From Phallusia fumigata (lineage: Eukaryota; Chordata; Ascidiacea; Phlebobranchia; Ascidiidae): 38,600 bases of DNA. Every line of letters starts with the position of its first letter. Within the stretch, counting starts at the first letter, position 1. Where the stretch lies: positions 1 through 38,600 of the forward strand of contig QXVZ01023946.1 of assembly GCA_008931825.1 (NCBI GenBank), read 5' to 3'. Below the pieces are notes generated by a model that was given only the letters and a program-made list of their open reading frames with translations, searched no databases and was not told the DNA's origin. Position numbers and translations under genes: made by a program. Positions 36,801 through 38,565 of this stretch are shown here, in pieces.

Positions 36801-38399
36801 TCTTCATCCTCTTCTGGGACTGTTACCATCCCCTGCTGTCCACGCTAGCAAGAAAAAAAACTGTAAGTGCTTTTCTGGTGGGGAGCTGAAGCACCAGGGT
36901 GTCATGATGCACAGTTTCAAACTACGGGTTTAAAATCAAAATACAGTGCAAACAAGTCTTACATTGTGGTATGTGTAAGTTTGTGTTTTCTGGACAAACT
37001 CAACTTCTGGAGGTGAAGCTGCTCGATCTACACAACATTATGACAAAAATAAAATACATAATGCTACAAACAGGGTCATGTTTGGGCTTTCTTTAAAGCA
37101 GCGTTGTTAAAAAATTCAAATGTGCTGTGTACGGGTAAATAAATTGTTGCACAGGAAATATTTTGCATATCACTGCTTTCGTTTTTTATTTTTAAATTCA
37201 TAACTTACTGCCAGCTGAGGTTTCATCTTGCACAGATTCAGATGAAGTTTGTAGAGTCGGAATGTCTTCTGCACGAGGTCGAGGAAGACCTGCAGCATCT
37301 TTAGCTAAAAAAACAAAGTAAATAAACTTAGTAAATGTTAGGGATGATAACAAACGAACAAATACAAATCTAAAGGACGCAGATTCCACTTTTTACATCT
37401 GTTGTTGTTATATTTAGTATTAACACATACAAAACCAAAAAAGCTAAGTTAAGTCATAACACTTCCTTGCAGTGATCAGGGAATTGTTAGATACAAACTA
37501 ACCATAAAACTAAAACATGGGATTTAACAATAAAAAATAAATGGACTAATCCATTGTTGCATTATAAATGTGTTAAGGGGGATTTACAACGGGTGCGGTT
37601 AACGGTAGCTGTGCAGTTTTTGATCTTGCGGGAAGGAGCGGGGCATTCACACCAGCTGGCGTTATGCGACGACGGCATGATTTTCTCGGTTTAATCGTGC
37701 TTAACTCGGCAGAATATTTGCTAATTTTGCTCTGATCCAATAAAAACAAATTTTTATAGGGTAAAATACACTATGGTGGGTATAGAAGATTACCTAGTTT
37801 GTTGAACTGCCTCAGTGATGAAACAATGTCTAGTAATTGTCTCATTCTCCCACAAATAATGTCCAAATTTGCAAGTATTGTTTCATCATCAAACAAAGGA
37901 ATGCCGTAACTAAAACTTCCATAATCCTTGCCATCTGCCAAATCACACAAGCAGTATTACTAATTTGGTAAATCACACATAAAATGATCAAACGGAACTG
38001 CAGTGAGGCAGGTAGCATGAAAGTGGACTCATGAGCAAAACAAATTCAAGCTTTTTCCATCCACTAAATATAAAAATGAAACAAAGAAACAAACAAGAAA
38101 ATTGGACAATTTTTTTACGAAAAAGTATAACGAACTGGTGTTATAAAGAAAAAATAGAAAACAGGCATTTGGAAGGGAACAAACAACTGTACTCATTGAT
38201 ATTACCTGATCCAGATACTACAGATCCAGTAGCAGCAAACTTCGCTTTTTTGACGACTTTTGATCGATTAGTTGGTGCATCAAGTGAGCTCACTGATTGG
38301 TTTAAACTATGTGGGGCGGTCGTTGTTGAACCTAAACCATCGCGTAGAGCCTTCACTTGGTCACGAAAGAATGACTGCAGTGCCAGGCATGCTCTCAAC
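92..38399 (-). CDS. DNHD1: Divergent dynein heavy chain (DNHD1-like), 69 exons, partial at both ends
   Basis: One gene fills the window on the minus strand. I see dynein tail, linker, AAA1 to AAA5, stalk and microtubule-binding tip in canonical order, so homology to dynein heavy chains is firm. Every exon has AG/GT borders, and phases chain through 69 exons except between 31960 and 31202 and inside the exon 16466-16689. The visible coding length is about 3,480 codons, against about 4,500 for a full dynein heavy chain; the N-terminus, AAA6 and the C-terminal domain lie outside. Standard dyneins keep near-invariant AAA1 motifs, and here these are degenerate (GDTCTGKTET, CFDDIH, TFNETTLP). That is why I prefer DNHD1, a metazoan dynein relative linked to sperm flagella in mammals. 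A fast-evolving axonemal heavy chain is the alternative. The exon structure is seen; the symbol is inferred at about 60 percent. Confidence 0.85.
1540..3027 (-). CDS. AAA5 module, exons 64-67
   Basis: Exons 2815-3027, 2395-2596, 2169-2324 and 1540-1694. LKPLEQSWSHELDD and NCILAAAYLTYCGGMTSDAR match L-x-x-E-x-x-R-W and the L-x-A-x-x-x-Y-x-G-x-F entry to AAA5. KKLPVDIFTLDQACLL then HATWCLVCDPVAKIVNWL fit L-P-x-D-x-x-S-x-x-N-a...W-x-L-x-x-D-P-x-x-Q-A-x-x-W-I, with Q-A replaced by K-I. FETCLSEGNTLLITYCDVIE fits the G-x-x-L-L-I-E-N strand. VGDHEVECNPTFRLYLHTAT matches i-x-G-D-x-E-V-x-x-x-x-x-F-R-L-Y-L-x-T. AAA5 does not hydrolyse ATP in dyneins and acts as a buttress for the stalk. All joins are in phase and the similarity is among the clearest in the window. 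Confidence 0.92.
3425..4419 (-). CDS. End of binding tip and stalk arm CC2, exons 62-63
   Basis: Exons 4235-4419 and 3425-3561. The first begins PGITISAARYSSEDAAVLVE (the tip helix S-x-A-A-x-x-L) and runs into HLQQLETEKDKIQQAEIEEQ, the returning coiled coil. The second is strongly acidic, VKVDESDGDISADEEDVGST, before a short helix QTLQGSVNALQQR. The acidic patch lies roughly opposite the one in CC1. Both exons use the unusual donor AAG|GTTGGTGG. At the first, the downstream bases (GTTCGAATC) look like the B box of the SINEs in this window. An N at 3390 lies in the following intron, and the phase across it is intact. Total CC2 length is near normal. Confidence 0.85.
3731..3850. repeat. Fold-back repeat family A copy
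   Basis: Left arm ACAAGTCAGTGCTTGTGTGT, right arm ACACACAAGTACTGGCTTGT, with TACGTTTCGACAAACGCTGT in the middle. It lies in the 673-base intron between exons 4235-4419 and 3425-3561, and is the only recognisable content there. Confidence 0.8.
4853..6140 (-). CDS. Microtubule-binding tip, with an 80-residue basic Ser-rich insert (exons 59-61)
   Basis: Exons 5894-6140, 5218-5323 and 4853-5001. VLEMVMVLVDAHPWL fits helix H1 of the stalk tip (V-x-x-x-V-x-x-L-L). It is followed by about 70 residues rich in Arg, Lys, Ser, Pro and Thr, including KTGPRKPAKPSRLTRQVTRT, which canonical tips lack. NKWKSMQNFMNDTVRFVEMI then matches W-x-x-A-K-x-x-L-x-D-x-x-F-L, and VNWEYGLNETILQDVESYL matches the F-D-K-D-x-I...l-x-x-Y-L helices. 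The fold core is therefore present but interrupted. A basic insert could add microtubule or nucleic-acid affinity, or be a disordered spacer; both are guesses. Phases 0/1, 1/2 and 2/1 chain exactly. Confidence 0.85.
5706..5869. repeat. Fold-back repeat family B, full copy
   Basis: Left arm AACTGCCAGAGAGCTTGT and right arm ACAAGCTCTCTAGCTGTTA form a long imperfect hairpin around the core GACAACAGCG-A-TTGTCGAAAC. Other copies or halves: 2731-2805, 4725-4797, 5066-5140, 7693-7840, 8972-9120, 9719-9803, 12010-12072, 16765-16885, 20235-20290, 25955-26045, 26852-27025 and about 31380-31430. None is coding. Every copy lies in an intron of the dynein gene. Confidence 0.85.
6230..6428. repeat. AAACCGG-word low-complexity stretch
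   Basis: AAACTGG, AACCGG, ACCGGTTT and GGAATTTT words recur irregularly over about 200 bases in the intron above the stalk-tip exon. There is no ORF. It could be a decayed tandem repeat. No family recognised. Confidence 0.4.
6486..6602. repeat. Fold-back repeat family A copy
   Basis: AATAAGAAGATACAAGCCAG on the left mirrors CTGGCCTGTATCTTCTTATT on the right, around the GATGACAACATCGTTTGTCG core. The intron is 6141-6690. Confidence 0.82.
6691..8916 (-). CDS. Stalk arm CC1 with acidic and Gly inserts, exons 55-58
   Basis: Exons 8724-8916, 7905-8042, 7322-7491 and 6691-6802. The first begins with VGPYTYGKFMQCLHLLYQKH (canonical T-P-x-x-Y-L-x-x-i-x-x-Y-x-x-L-L-x-x-K) and becomes heptad-like with ETLKLKRALDTLEETRSDAK. 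The second continues the coiled coil but ends in a Y-G-T-G-G-G-S-L stretch. The third opens with KEEDSDYEEDVLLRYEENDE, a highly acidic segment, before a helix rich in E-E-E-I-E-I-A-K-K. The last reads IERLKGFTNPPVLVAQ, the conserved i-x-x-L-K...P-P-x-x-V that precedes the binding tip. CC1 is about 40 residues longer than usual. The Gly run and acidic patch should disturb coiled-coil register sliding (inference). Confidence 0.88.
7133..7231. mobile_element. Short hAT-like MITE copy
   Basis: CAGTGGTTCCCAATCCC on the left and GGTGGTTTGAAACCACTG on the right frame about 100 bases with no ORF. It is in the intron 6803-7321, whose remainder is AT-rich and unrecognised. Confidence 0.6.
7693..7840. 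repeat. Fold-back repeat family B copy
   Basis: AACTGCCAGAGAACTTGTAT on the left, CTATATACAGGCTCTCTGAC on the right, with AACAACAGCGATTGTTGAAC in between. It is intronic and ends about 65 bases from the donor of exon 7905-8042. Confidence 0.82.
8972..9120. repeat. Fold-back repeat family B copy, decayed left arm
   Basis: The right arm TTGAAACGTTTGCATTAAAT and ACTACATACAAGCTCCCTGG are clear; the left arm keeps GTTTGTATGTGGTGA. It lies in the intron between exons 9393-9575 and 8724-8916. Confidence 0.72.
9393..11401 (-). CDS. AAA4 module, exons 50-54; both Walker motifs degenerate
   Basis: Exons 11210-11401, 10816-10918, 10266-10436, 9947-10083 and 9393-9575. GSMVIVGAVGSHLTQLTRLA aligns to canonical G-x-x-L-L-V-G-V-G-G-S-G-K-Q-S-L-T-R-L-A, but Leu stands at the Walker A Lys. 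VVLSARELQDPSFLDAINSL aligns to F-L-x-T-D-x-Q-I-x-x-E-x-F-L-E-D-I-N, with Ala at the Walker B Asp. The flanking G-E-x-P-x-L-F, a R-V-K-C-N-L-H strand, IRDWPQEVLIQQAEYF and the L-E-R-I-K-L-M helix into the stalk are all recognisable. The scaffold is kept but nucleotide binding is probably gone (inference). The acceptor of 11210-11401 lies just below a stretch that resembles a transposon but is not assigned. Phases chain throughout. Confidence 0.92.
10988..11178. mobile_element. hAT-like MITE copy, degraded
   Basis: CAGTGGTTCCCAGCCGGGGA begins it and AACCACTA ends it, with ATCGCATCTTGTCTAGTAGG inside. It occupies most of the 291-base intron between exons 11210-11401 and 10816-10918. Confidence 0.65.
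11803..13927 (-). CDS. AAA3 module and lid, exons 43-49; nucleotide site intact
   Basis: Exons 13789-13927, 13530-13666, 13310-13453, 13011-13243, 12486-12760, 12090-12193 and 11803-11927. The first holds FVDTVDTIRVRSLL (canonical P-T-x-D-T-x-R) and Walker A IIGESGIGKTALM. The third has AFIDDVNLPSRDPHGVQRCN with Walker B F-I-D-D and the following N-x-P...G-x-Q-x-x-E-L-L-R. The fourth gives VLATMSTGSADFNLDSRLLR before HFAVL, so the canonical G-P-P-G-G-G-R-N is lost while R-x-x-R-H-F stays. The fifth shows HHYAFSLRQLTKMCQCMRRL and a W-S-H-E-M-E-R helix. The last two run through LKAHLAHYNE and IIFSDDVLCHLIRMHRVLSY into AAA4. In dyneins AAA3 gates motor activity. Introns are small, down to 66 bases at 13244-13309. 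Confidence 0.92.
13996..14194. mobile_element. hAT-like MITE (CAGTGGTTCCCAACC ends)
   Basis: It starts CAGTGGTTCCCAACC and ends GGTTAGGAAGCACTG, which are inverted repeats with mismatches. These ends resemble the CAGTGGTTCTCAACC type ends of hAT elements. An internal AACCACTGG copy divides it. Further members or fragments are at 4443-4500, 7133-7231, 10988-11178, 27412-27632, about 31525-31720 and 32737-32917. All are non-coding, 100-220 bp, and share TATCACTTCTTGTCTAGTA or its complement inside. No convincing target duplication was seen. Confidence 0.75.
14214..15985 (-). CDS. AAA2 Walker B to AAA3 approach, exons 39-42
   Basis: Exons 15791-15985, 15414-15565, 14723-14929 and 14214-14340. 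The first encodes WLCLDGPLVTCWADRLNSVL, then LSNGERLLL and TTELKSASPSLLSRT. This is the canonical W-I-V-x-D-G-P-V-D-x-x-W-I-E-N-L-N-x-V-L-D-D through A-S-P-A-T-V-S-R. The second keeps LGWRPLAKAWLDTR, one of the best conserved dynein segments (L-G-W-x-P-x-x-x-S-W). The third has a hydrophobic F-L-F-C-L-V-W-A-Y-G-G-L helix (canonical F-x-x-x-W-S-x-G-G). The fourth is VFDYYVDESGEWDGWAARVP, the Y-x-V-D...W-x-x-W strand before AAA3. Walker B of AAA2 is therefore present even though its Walker A is not seen. All four join in phase. Confidence 0.92.
16244..16353. repeat. ACTCGA-word repeat
   Basis: This stretch repeats ACTCGACTTGACTCAG, GAGTACCGAGTCTC, GACTCGACTTTTCGACTCGG and similar words. A comparable stretch is at 34491-34745 (GACTCGGTTTGATCC, GACTCGATCTAACCCG, ACTCGACTTAACTCATC). 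It looks like a decayed minisatellite or transposon. Confidence 0.4.
16466..16689 (-). CDS. Composite exon: AAA1 lid fused out of frame to AAA2, broken at an N
   Basis: From 16689 the frame set by the previous exon gives SFYRTTHLIKPDLSAILKAH and then a helix ending LLELAQQQLPPERHHATNL. This fits the AAA1 lid up to the canonical Q-x-H-Y-D-x-G-L-R. An N follows at 16517. Below it a different frame reads SNEWVDGILTHAWRKANR, the AAA2 motif N-E-W-x-D-G-I-L, which joins the next exon in phase 0. Canonical dyneins have about 190 residues between these two points, including the AAA2 Walker A. The exon's 224 bases cannot satisfy both neighbouring phases. The simplest reading is missing sequence collapsed to one N. 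A real deletion with a frameshift is less likely, because the AAA2 half is well kept. Confidence 0.8.
17132..17333. mobile_element. Short MITE with GCCTACCATA ends
   Basis: GCCTACCATA at 17132-17141 is repeated in inverted orientation as TATGGTAGGC at 17324-17333. The interior holds several GAGGACA words, one of them in the self-complementary context AGGACATGTCCT. It stops about 15 bases from the donor of exon 17349-17473. It is non-coding and unassigned. Confidence 0.55.
17349..17473 (-). CDS. AAA1 sensor I exon, canonical N-P-G-Y-A-G-R motif lost
   Basis: The acceptor is GACGTCAG|AATCAG and the donor TTCAG|GTAGAG. The peptide includes GLFLTFNETTLPQAKLSTAF, aligned to dynein i-F-I-T-M-N-P-G-Y-A-G-R-T-E-L-P-x-x-L-K-x-L-F-R. 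The sensor I Asn is present, but the P-G-Y-A-G-R-T-E segment is reduced to E-T-T; L-P and the F-R end remain. That segment is among the most conserved in true dyneins, so its loss points to a non-canonical paralogue such as DNHD1. A MITE with TATGGTAGGC ends lies about 15 bases beyond the donor side of this exon. Confidence 0.9.
17661..17783 (-). CDS. AAA1 Walker B exon, catalytic Glu replaced by Asp
   Basis: Forty-one codons, phase 0 at both ends. The exon starts GLATDGSWGCFDDIHLLANN. The family motif is G-L-A-x-x-G-A-W-x-C-F-D-E-F-N-R-I, where the second acidic residue (Glu) activates water for ATP hydrolysis. Here it is Asp, and F-N-R-I has become I-H-L-L. The G-L-A, W, C-F-D positions prove the alignment. 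In other AAA+ proteins, changing this Glu slows or stops hydrolysis, so slow or absent turnover is plausible (inference). A sequence error is unlikely because the following residues have diverged as well. Confidence 0.92.
18175..18312 (-). CDS. AAA1 Walker A exon
   Basis: A 46-codon phase-0 exon encoding GSAIVGDTCTGKTETVQGLA and then a strand KYLCLIHCSEST. In dynein heavy chains AAA1 reads G-P-A-G-T-G-K-T-E-T, then V-V-V-F-N-C-S. Here Gly-Lys-Thr-Glu-Thr is intact, but the preceding P-A-G is D-T-C. The strand keeps its C-S. AAA1 is the main ATPase site of dynein, and the conserved GKTET suggests that nucleotide binding is still possible (inference). The donor is CTGCAG|GTAATC. The acceptor AAAG|GGG is a weaker, purine-rich match; the phase and length make it the only good choice. 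Confidence 0.92.
18798..19807 (-). CDS. Linker end and entry into AAA1 (exons 33-34)
   Basis: Exons 19656-19807 and 18798-18991. The first holds KLRLENMIMYCVYLRDCMDG, the helix with R-D that ends the linker in dyneins. The second begins DFEWKRSVRFY (canonical D-F-x-W-x-x-x-L-R-Y-Y) and contains YKYGLEFLGVTSHFVMTSAT. That lines up with the almost invariant Y-x-Y-G-Y-E-Y-L-G...L-V-I-T-P-L-T-D segment leading into AAA1. Conserved positions Y-G, E-x-L-G and the T-x-x-T remain, while the P of the T-P-L-T motif is lost. Two TGACGTCA palindromes sit inside this exon, one within the VTS and one within the MTS codons. Joins are in phase on both sides. Confidence 0.88.
19101..19124. repeat. Paired ACGTCAC / ATGACGTA composite motif
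   Basis: A 24-base motif of the form ACGTCACA, two variable bases, TG, one variable base, then ATGACGTA and a CA end. Copies at 8283-8306, 19101-19124 and 33489-33512 have the same spacing; a shorter variant is at 2369-2390. It contains inverted CRE-like half-sites. All are intronic. Confidence 0.6.
19214..19468. mobile_element. MITE with 24-bp terminal inverted repeats
   Basis: Left end GAGCTGCAGACAG followed by TACACACTGTT; the reverse complement of the right end is the same with one G for A. The element is about 255 bp, non-coding, and includes a long C run (about 19430-19444). It lies in the intron between exons 19656-19807 and 18798-18991. I could not see a clear target duplication, so the family is unassigned. 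Confidence 0.75.
20411..25806 (-). CDS. Linker (DHC_N2), exons 24-32, apparently shortened
   Basis: Exons 25593-25806, 24547-24700, 24098-24243, 23537-23630, 22777-22963, 22129-22300, 21671-21790, 21189-21322 and 20411-20545. The linker is the mechanical element that swings across the AAA ring. Good family blocks are AQALLANMLTSKHI, LWLETQDLWLDLEAVF (W-x-x-x-Q-x-x-W-x-x-L-E), CLTQYLDKKRSVCPRFYFLT (Y-L-x-x-K-R...P-R-F-Y-F-L), and GVELWLQNLQDTVQRTL (G-V-E-x-W-L-x-x-L). The canonical middle part with its R-H-W motif, about 100 residues between WEGVDLH and WEECLNL, is not found; the 892-base intron there is AT-rich and has no exon I can detect. Exons 22129-22300 and 21671-21790 add a Ser-rich insert before DKEYLILDEE. 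An N at 24654 gives one unknown residue but keeps the frame. Confidence 0.87.
20726..20845. repeat. Fold-back repeat family A copy
   Basis: GGAAGATACAAGTCAGTACT mirrors AGTATTGGCTTGTATTTTCT around GATGACAACAGCG and TTTGTCGAAACG. It is in the intron between exons 21189-21322 and 20411-20545. Confidence 0.82.
21361..21645. repeat. T-rich stretch with recurring AAGTTTTTT
   Basis: About 280 bases of the intron between exons 21671-21790 and 21189-21322 are T-rich in plus orientation and repeat AAGTTTTTTTAAA-like words at about 30-50 base steps. On the gene's strand this is A-rich, so it is not the polypyrimidine tract. No coding content. Confidence 0.45.
22502..22640 (+). mobile_element. Class II tRNA-like SINE with A-rich tail
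   Basis: TTGGTCGAATGGACTGAGGC resembles the D arm of a Ser or Leu tRNA, and CCCGGGTTCGAACCCC is a strong B box about 75 bases on. That is the spacing of a tRNA with a long variable arm. It is followed by ACTCGATC and an A-rich AAATAAAAAATAAATAAATA tail. The tail and lack of a proper acceptor stem argue for a retroposed SINE. Confidence 0.6.
23729..24023 (+). mobile_element. tRNA-derived SINE, complete copy
   Basis: The 5' part is tRNA-like: A-box-like ATGGTCAAGTGGTTAA and B-box-like GTTGGTTCTAATCC. A body follows with TGGGTTGACTCAAATTGAAG and a 3' end AACGGAACAGCAATAAGGCA, then an ATGAAAACAAACAAACA tail. Related pieces on this window: 36061-36299 (minus), 38402-38565 (minus, 5' part), 37978-38105 (plus, 3' part only), and a remnant at about 1262-1310. 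The element lies in the intron just above exon 24098-24243. Confidence 0.8.
26228..26345. repeat. Fold-back repeat family A
   Basis: The arms TACAAGCCAGTACTTGTG and CACAAGTACTGACTTGTA flank the core GACAACAGCG-T-TTGTCGAAACG, giving a hairpin of about 115 bases. Other copies: 3731-3850, 6486-6602, 20726-20845, half copies at 12850-12900 and 29913-29945, and a decayed copy at 18655-18740. The core word is shared with family B although the arms differ. Confidence 0.85.
26433..30476 (-). CDS. Dynein tail C-terminal half, exons 15-23
   Basis: Exons 30335-30476, 29688-29804, 29382-29476, 29101-29208, 28659-28789, 28011-28151, 27645-27725, 27051-27206 and 26433-26662, all in chained phase. Recognisable blocks: FRIPDIVLDPPLSEVQGAVD (tail motif I-x-P-x-L-x-E-V-Q), QYNFLWRDDMQRSYTNFMAS (W-x-x-D...Y-x-x-F), VEYLLDVEKKISSIPSEL (Y...I-P), AWKTQYAM, VLHEDAKKKLDSVY (L-H-x-x-A), a V-T-T-L-D-Q-L helix with E-N-K-I-D-S-V-Y-x-P-I, and the long exon beginning VESLRQNWADLV that holds RPAEAVQRLHDFQN. 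This is the usual run from DHC_N1 into the linker. The donor of 26433-26662 is CAG|GTGAGG. A full fold-back repeat ends about 25 bases from the donor of exon 27051-27206. Confidence 0.88.
26852..27025. repeat. Fold-back repeat family B, best full copy
   Basis: Both arms are almost complete: AACTGCCAGAGAGCTTGTAT on the left, ATACAAGCTCTCTGGTAGTT-type sequence on the right. The middle holds two inverted copies of the GATTGT...AAACGT word. It ends about 25 bases from the donor of exon 27051-27206, so the folded arm would lie next to the 5' splice site in the pre-mRNA. Confidence 0.85.
27412..27632. mobile_element. hAT-like MITE copy
   Basis: CTGTGGTTCCCAAC at the left, GGTTGGAAACCACTG at the right, and an internal ACCAGTGGTTCCAAACC. 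It carries the family's TATCACTTCTTGTCTAGTAT word. It ends about 13 bases from the donor of exon 27645-27725. Confidence 0.75.
28500..28612 (-). mobile_element. Second tRNA-derived SINE, copy
   Basis: On the minus strand: GTAGCTTGGAAGTTTGTGCTC, then GGTCGCGAGTTCGAAGCTCACC (B box), then GTAGGCTACATTTTTCTAGC and CTGGCTATGATATCG. The A box is poor. It lies in the long intron between exons 28659-28789 and 28011-28151; the stretch 28200-28490 beside it has no recognisable content. Confidence 0.55.
30790..30932. repeat. Repeat family F (about 115-140 bp, GCGTCGAAAG type)
   Basis: Core words are ATCAATAAATACAACTTT, TTAAATTCTTATCGCTGGT and GCGTCGAAAG, then CAACTTTTCCAAAGGCGTCG. Other copies: 23303-23420 and 18040-18110 in the same orientation; 27293-27365, 16176-16240 and 10598-10722 inverted. 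It is non-coding, and the class is unknown. Confidence 0.72.
31068..31202 (-). CDS. Tail exon 14, basic and Gly/Ser-rich, upstream join unresolved
   Basis: Acceptor TTACAG|CTGCG and donor CTGG|GTAAG. It encodes about 45 residues: AAKSTNTKKGRKN, a Gly/Ser/Thr run, then KQLFEAEEASVERIL. It joins the following exon (30335-30476) in phase. It needs an incoming phase 1, but the exon above it (31960-32096) ends in phase 2, so at least one exon is missing between them. The interval contains an N at 31455. Canonical dyneins have a helix pair just after the N-I-D-A-F motif that I cannot find here. The exon itself is fairly well supported by its downstream join; its function is unknown. Confidence 0.6.
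31960..35713 (-). CDS. Dynein tail core (DHC_N1), exons 7-13
   Basis: Exons 35575-35713, 35296-35421, 34843-34945, 34310-34420, 33262-33414, 32499-32696 and 31960-32096. Family signatures appear in the expected order. A helix FEDAFNYFGNLSQNLDQLI is followed by IFSKGMKTRQGLSILSK. Then come FNAVSQRSNLKETI, the strongly conserved APPAAGAIYWSRQLLSHIEE, a F-E-T-L-W-Y-x-x-W helix, a P-L-L...L-V-V-N-I-D strand with a long basic helix, and QVGLSTITWDSMNIDAFLHK. These match the DHC_N1 blocks around the G-A-I-x-W-x-R-Q-L motif and the L-x-W-x-S-x-N-I motif. All introns are in phase. The donor of exon 34310-34420 lies 12 bases from a hAT-type insertion. The next exon down does not join in frame (see 31068-31202). 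Confidence 0.88.
32737..32917. mobile_element. hAT-like MITE copy
   Basis: It begins CAGTGGTTCCCAACCCGGGG and ends AAGGTTGGCACCTACTG, with TATCACTTCTTGTCTAGTAG inside. It lies just above exon 32499-32696, about 40 bases from its acceptor. Confidence 0.75.
33000..33176 (-). mobile_element. Second tRNA-derived SINE (TTCGAATCCCAC type)
   Basis: The tRNA-like head is at 33103-33176. On the minus strand: TTACTCAGTTGGTAAAGCG (A box) and GTGGGTTCGAATCCCAC, a perfect T arm. The acceptor stem can form only with several G-T pairs, the anticodon loop lacks U33, and the variable region is odd. I therefore call it a SINE head rather than a working tRNA. The body continues to about 33000 and shares ATTTTTC and GGC(C/T)GACTATGATA-like words with the copy at 28500-28610. 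Confidence 0.65.
33878..34288. mobile_element. hAT-type non-autonomous DNA transposon with 8-bp target duplication
   Basis: The ends are TAGGGAAGGGCC and GGCCCATCCCTA, inverted repeats with one mismatch. The element is flanked on both sides by the identical octamer ATGATCAG (33870-33877 and 34289-34296). An 8-bp target duplication with short inverted ends is the mark of hAT transposons. The 411-bp interior has recurrent CGAGCACCGAGC-like words near both ends and a run of C at about 34246-34260. It has no transposase ORF, so it would move only in trans. It sits in an intron about 12 bases past the donor of exon 34310-34420. A related CGAG-rich piece lies near 11600-11690. Confidence 0.88.
36061..36299 (-). 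mobile_element. tRNA-derived SINE copy, minus strand
   Basis: On the minus strand it reads GATGGACAAGTTGTTAGAG (A box region), GGTTGTGGGTTTTAATCC (B box region), GGTGCTTGTGTTTCCCTGAG, and then TGGGTTGACCCAAATTGAAG. These match the SINE at 23729 base for base over long runs. It lies in the intron between exons 36432-36551 and 35575-35713, which is otherwise unremarkable. Confidence 0.78.
36432..37304 (-). CDS. Acidic, Ser-rich insert in the tail (exons 3-6)
   Basis: Four small exons at 37209-37304, 36963-37027, 36778-36844 and 36432-36551. Their phases chain exactly with both neighbours. The peptide is low complexity: Pro/Arg then Ser/Glu/Asp-rich, including VPEEDEDLEDDMSS and RLPDSDSEVDDMSNASDGSA. 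I do not recognise it in canonical dynein tails, where the QF-x-x-L helix runs on to the next helical unit without such a stretch. It adds about 115 residues. It reads as a disordered, possibly phosphorylated linker (inference). Small symmetric exons of this kind are candidates for alternative splicing. Confidence is lower than for the conserved exons because only phase and splice signals support it. Confidence 0.6.
37794..38399 (-). CDS. Dynein tail (DHC_N1) N-terminal exons 1-2 of the window
   Basis: Exons 38206-38399 and 37794-37934. The first enters in phase 2, so coding continues above the window. It begins RACLALQSFFRDQVKALRDG, which fits the tail helix before the conserved F-x-R-x-x-x-L region, and then turns Ser/Thr-rich (about 40 residues, probably disordered). 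The second encodes GIPLFDDETILANLDIICG followed by RMRQLLDIVSSLRQFNKL, matching the tail pattern in which a hydrophobic helix leads to an R-x-x-x-L-x-x-i segment and a QF-x-x-L end. Donors are CAG|GTAATA and CTAG|GTAATC. The acceptor of the first exon lies about 20 bases downstream of a SINE fragment. The tail serves dimerisation and chain assembly in dyneins. Cargo or partner is unknown here. Confidence 0.75.
37978..38105 (+). mobile_element. 3' end of the same tRNA SINE
   Basis: AAACGGAACTGCAGTGAGGC and AGTGGACTCATGAGCA match the 3' part of the SINE at 23729, and the tail AAACAAAGAAACAAACAAG follows. The tRNA head is missing. It lies between exons 38206-38399 and 37794-37934. Confidence 0.7.
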
Positions 38400-38401
38400 C
38401 T

Positions 38402-38565
38402 GGGTGAAAATAAACTTTTGTTGGGTGGATTCCACTGGGTTGGAGCAACGCCGCTTAAGCTTCCATCTCAATGAAAGACAAGCGACCAACAGGATTAGAA
38501 CCCACAACCTTATGAGCACAAGCCAGTCATGCCAACCACTTGGCCATCCAGTGACAAACTTTTGT
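38402..38565 (-). mobile_element. 5' fragment of the same tRNA SINE, next to the first exon
   Basis: On the minus strand: GGATGGCCAAGTGGTTGG, then AAGGTTGTGGGTTCTAATCC and TGGTCGCTTGTCTTTCATTG. The SINE body stops soon after, and the acceptor TTTTCACCCAG of exon 38206-38399 follows within about 20 bases. The branch point and part of the 3' splice region may therefore come from SINE sequence (inference). Confidence 0.72.

Larger units (their letters stand above)
245..37793. other. Introns over 300 bases without recognised content
   Basis: I see nothing beyond AT-rich sequence and scattered TGACGTCA-like words in 245-668, 870-1539 (apart from a SINE remnant near 1262-1310), 1695-2168, 3028-3424, 8043-8723, 10437-10815, 16690-16764, 18313-18650, 21791-22128, 24244-24546, 24701-25592, 28152-28490, 29805-30334, 31203-31380, 32097-32498, 35714-36060, 37028-37208 and 37305-37793. 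The intron 24701-25592 has a 12-bp perfect inverted repeat (AAATTTATGATT around TGTTAGG) near 25100. No plus-strand gene, promoter or poly(A) site was found anywhere. Confidence 0.5.

Noticed and set aside
38031..38474. A 147-codon plus-strand open frame
   Set aside because: It overlaps the minus-strand exon 38206-38399 and two SINE fragments; the encoded peptide is a mirror of these and has no family features.
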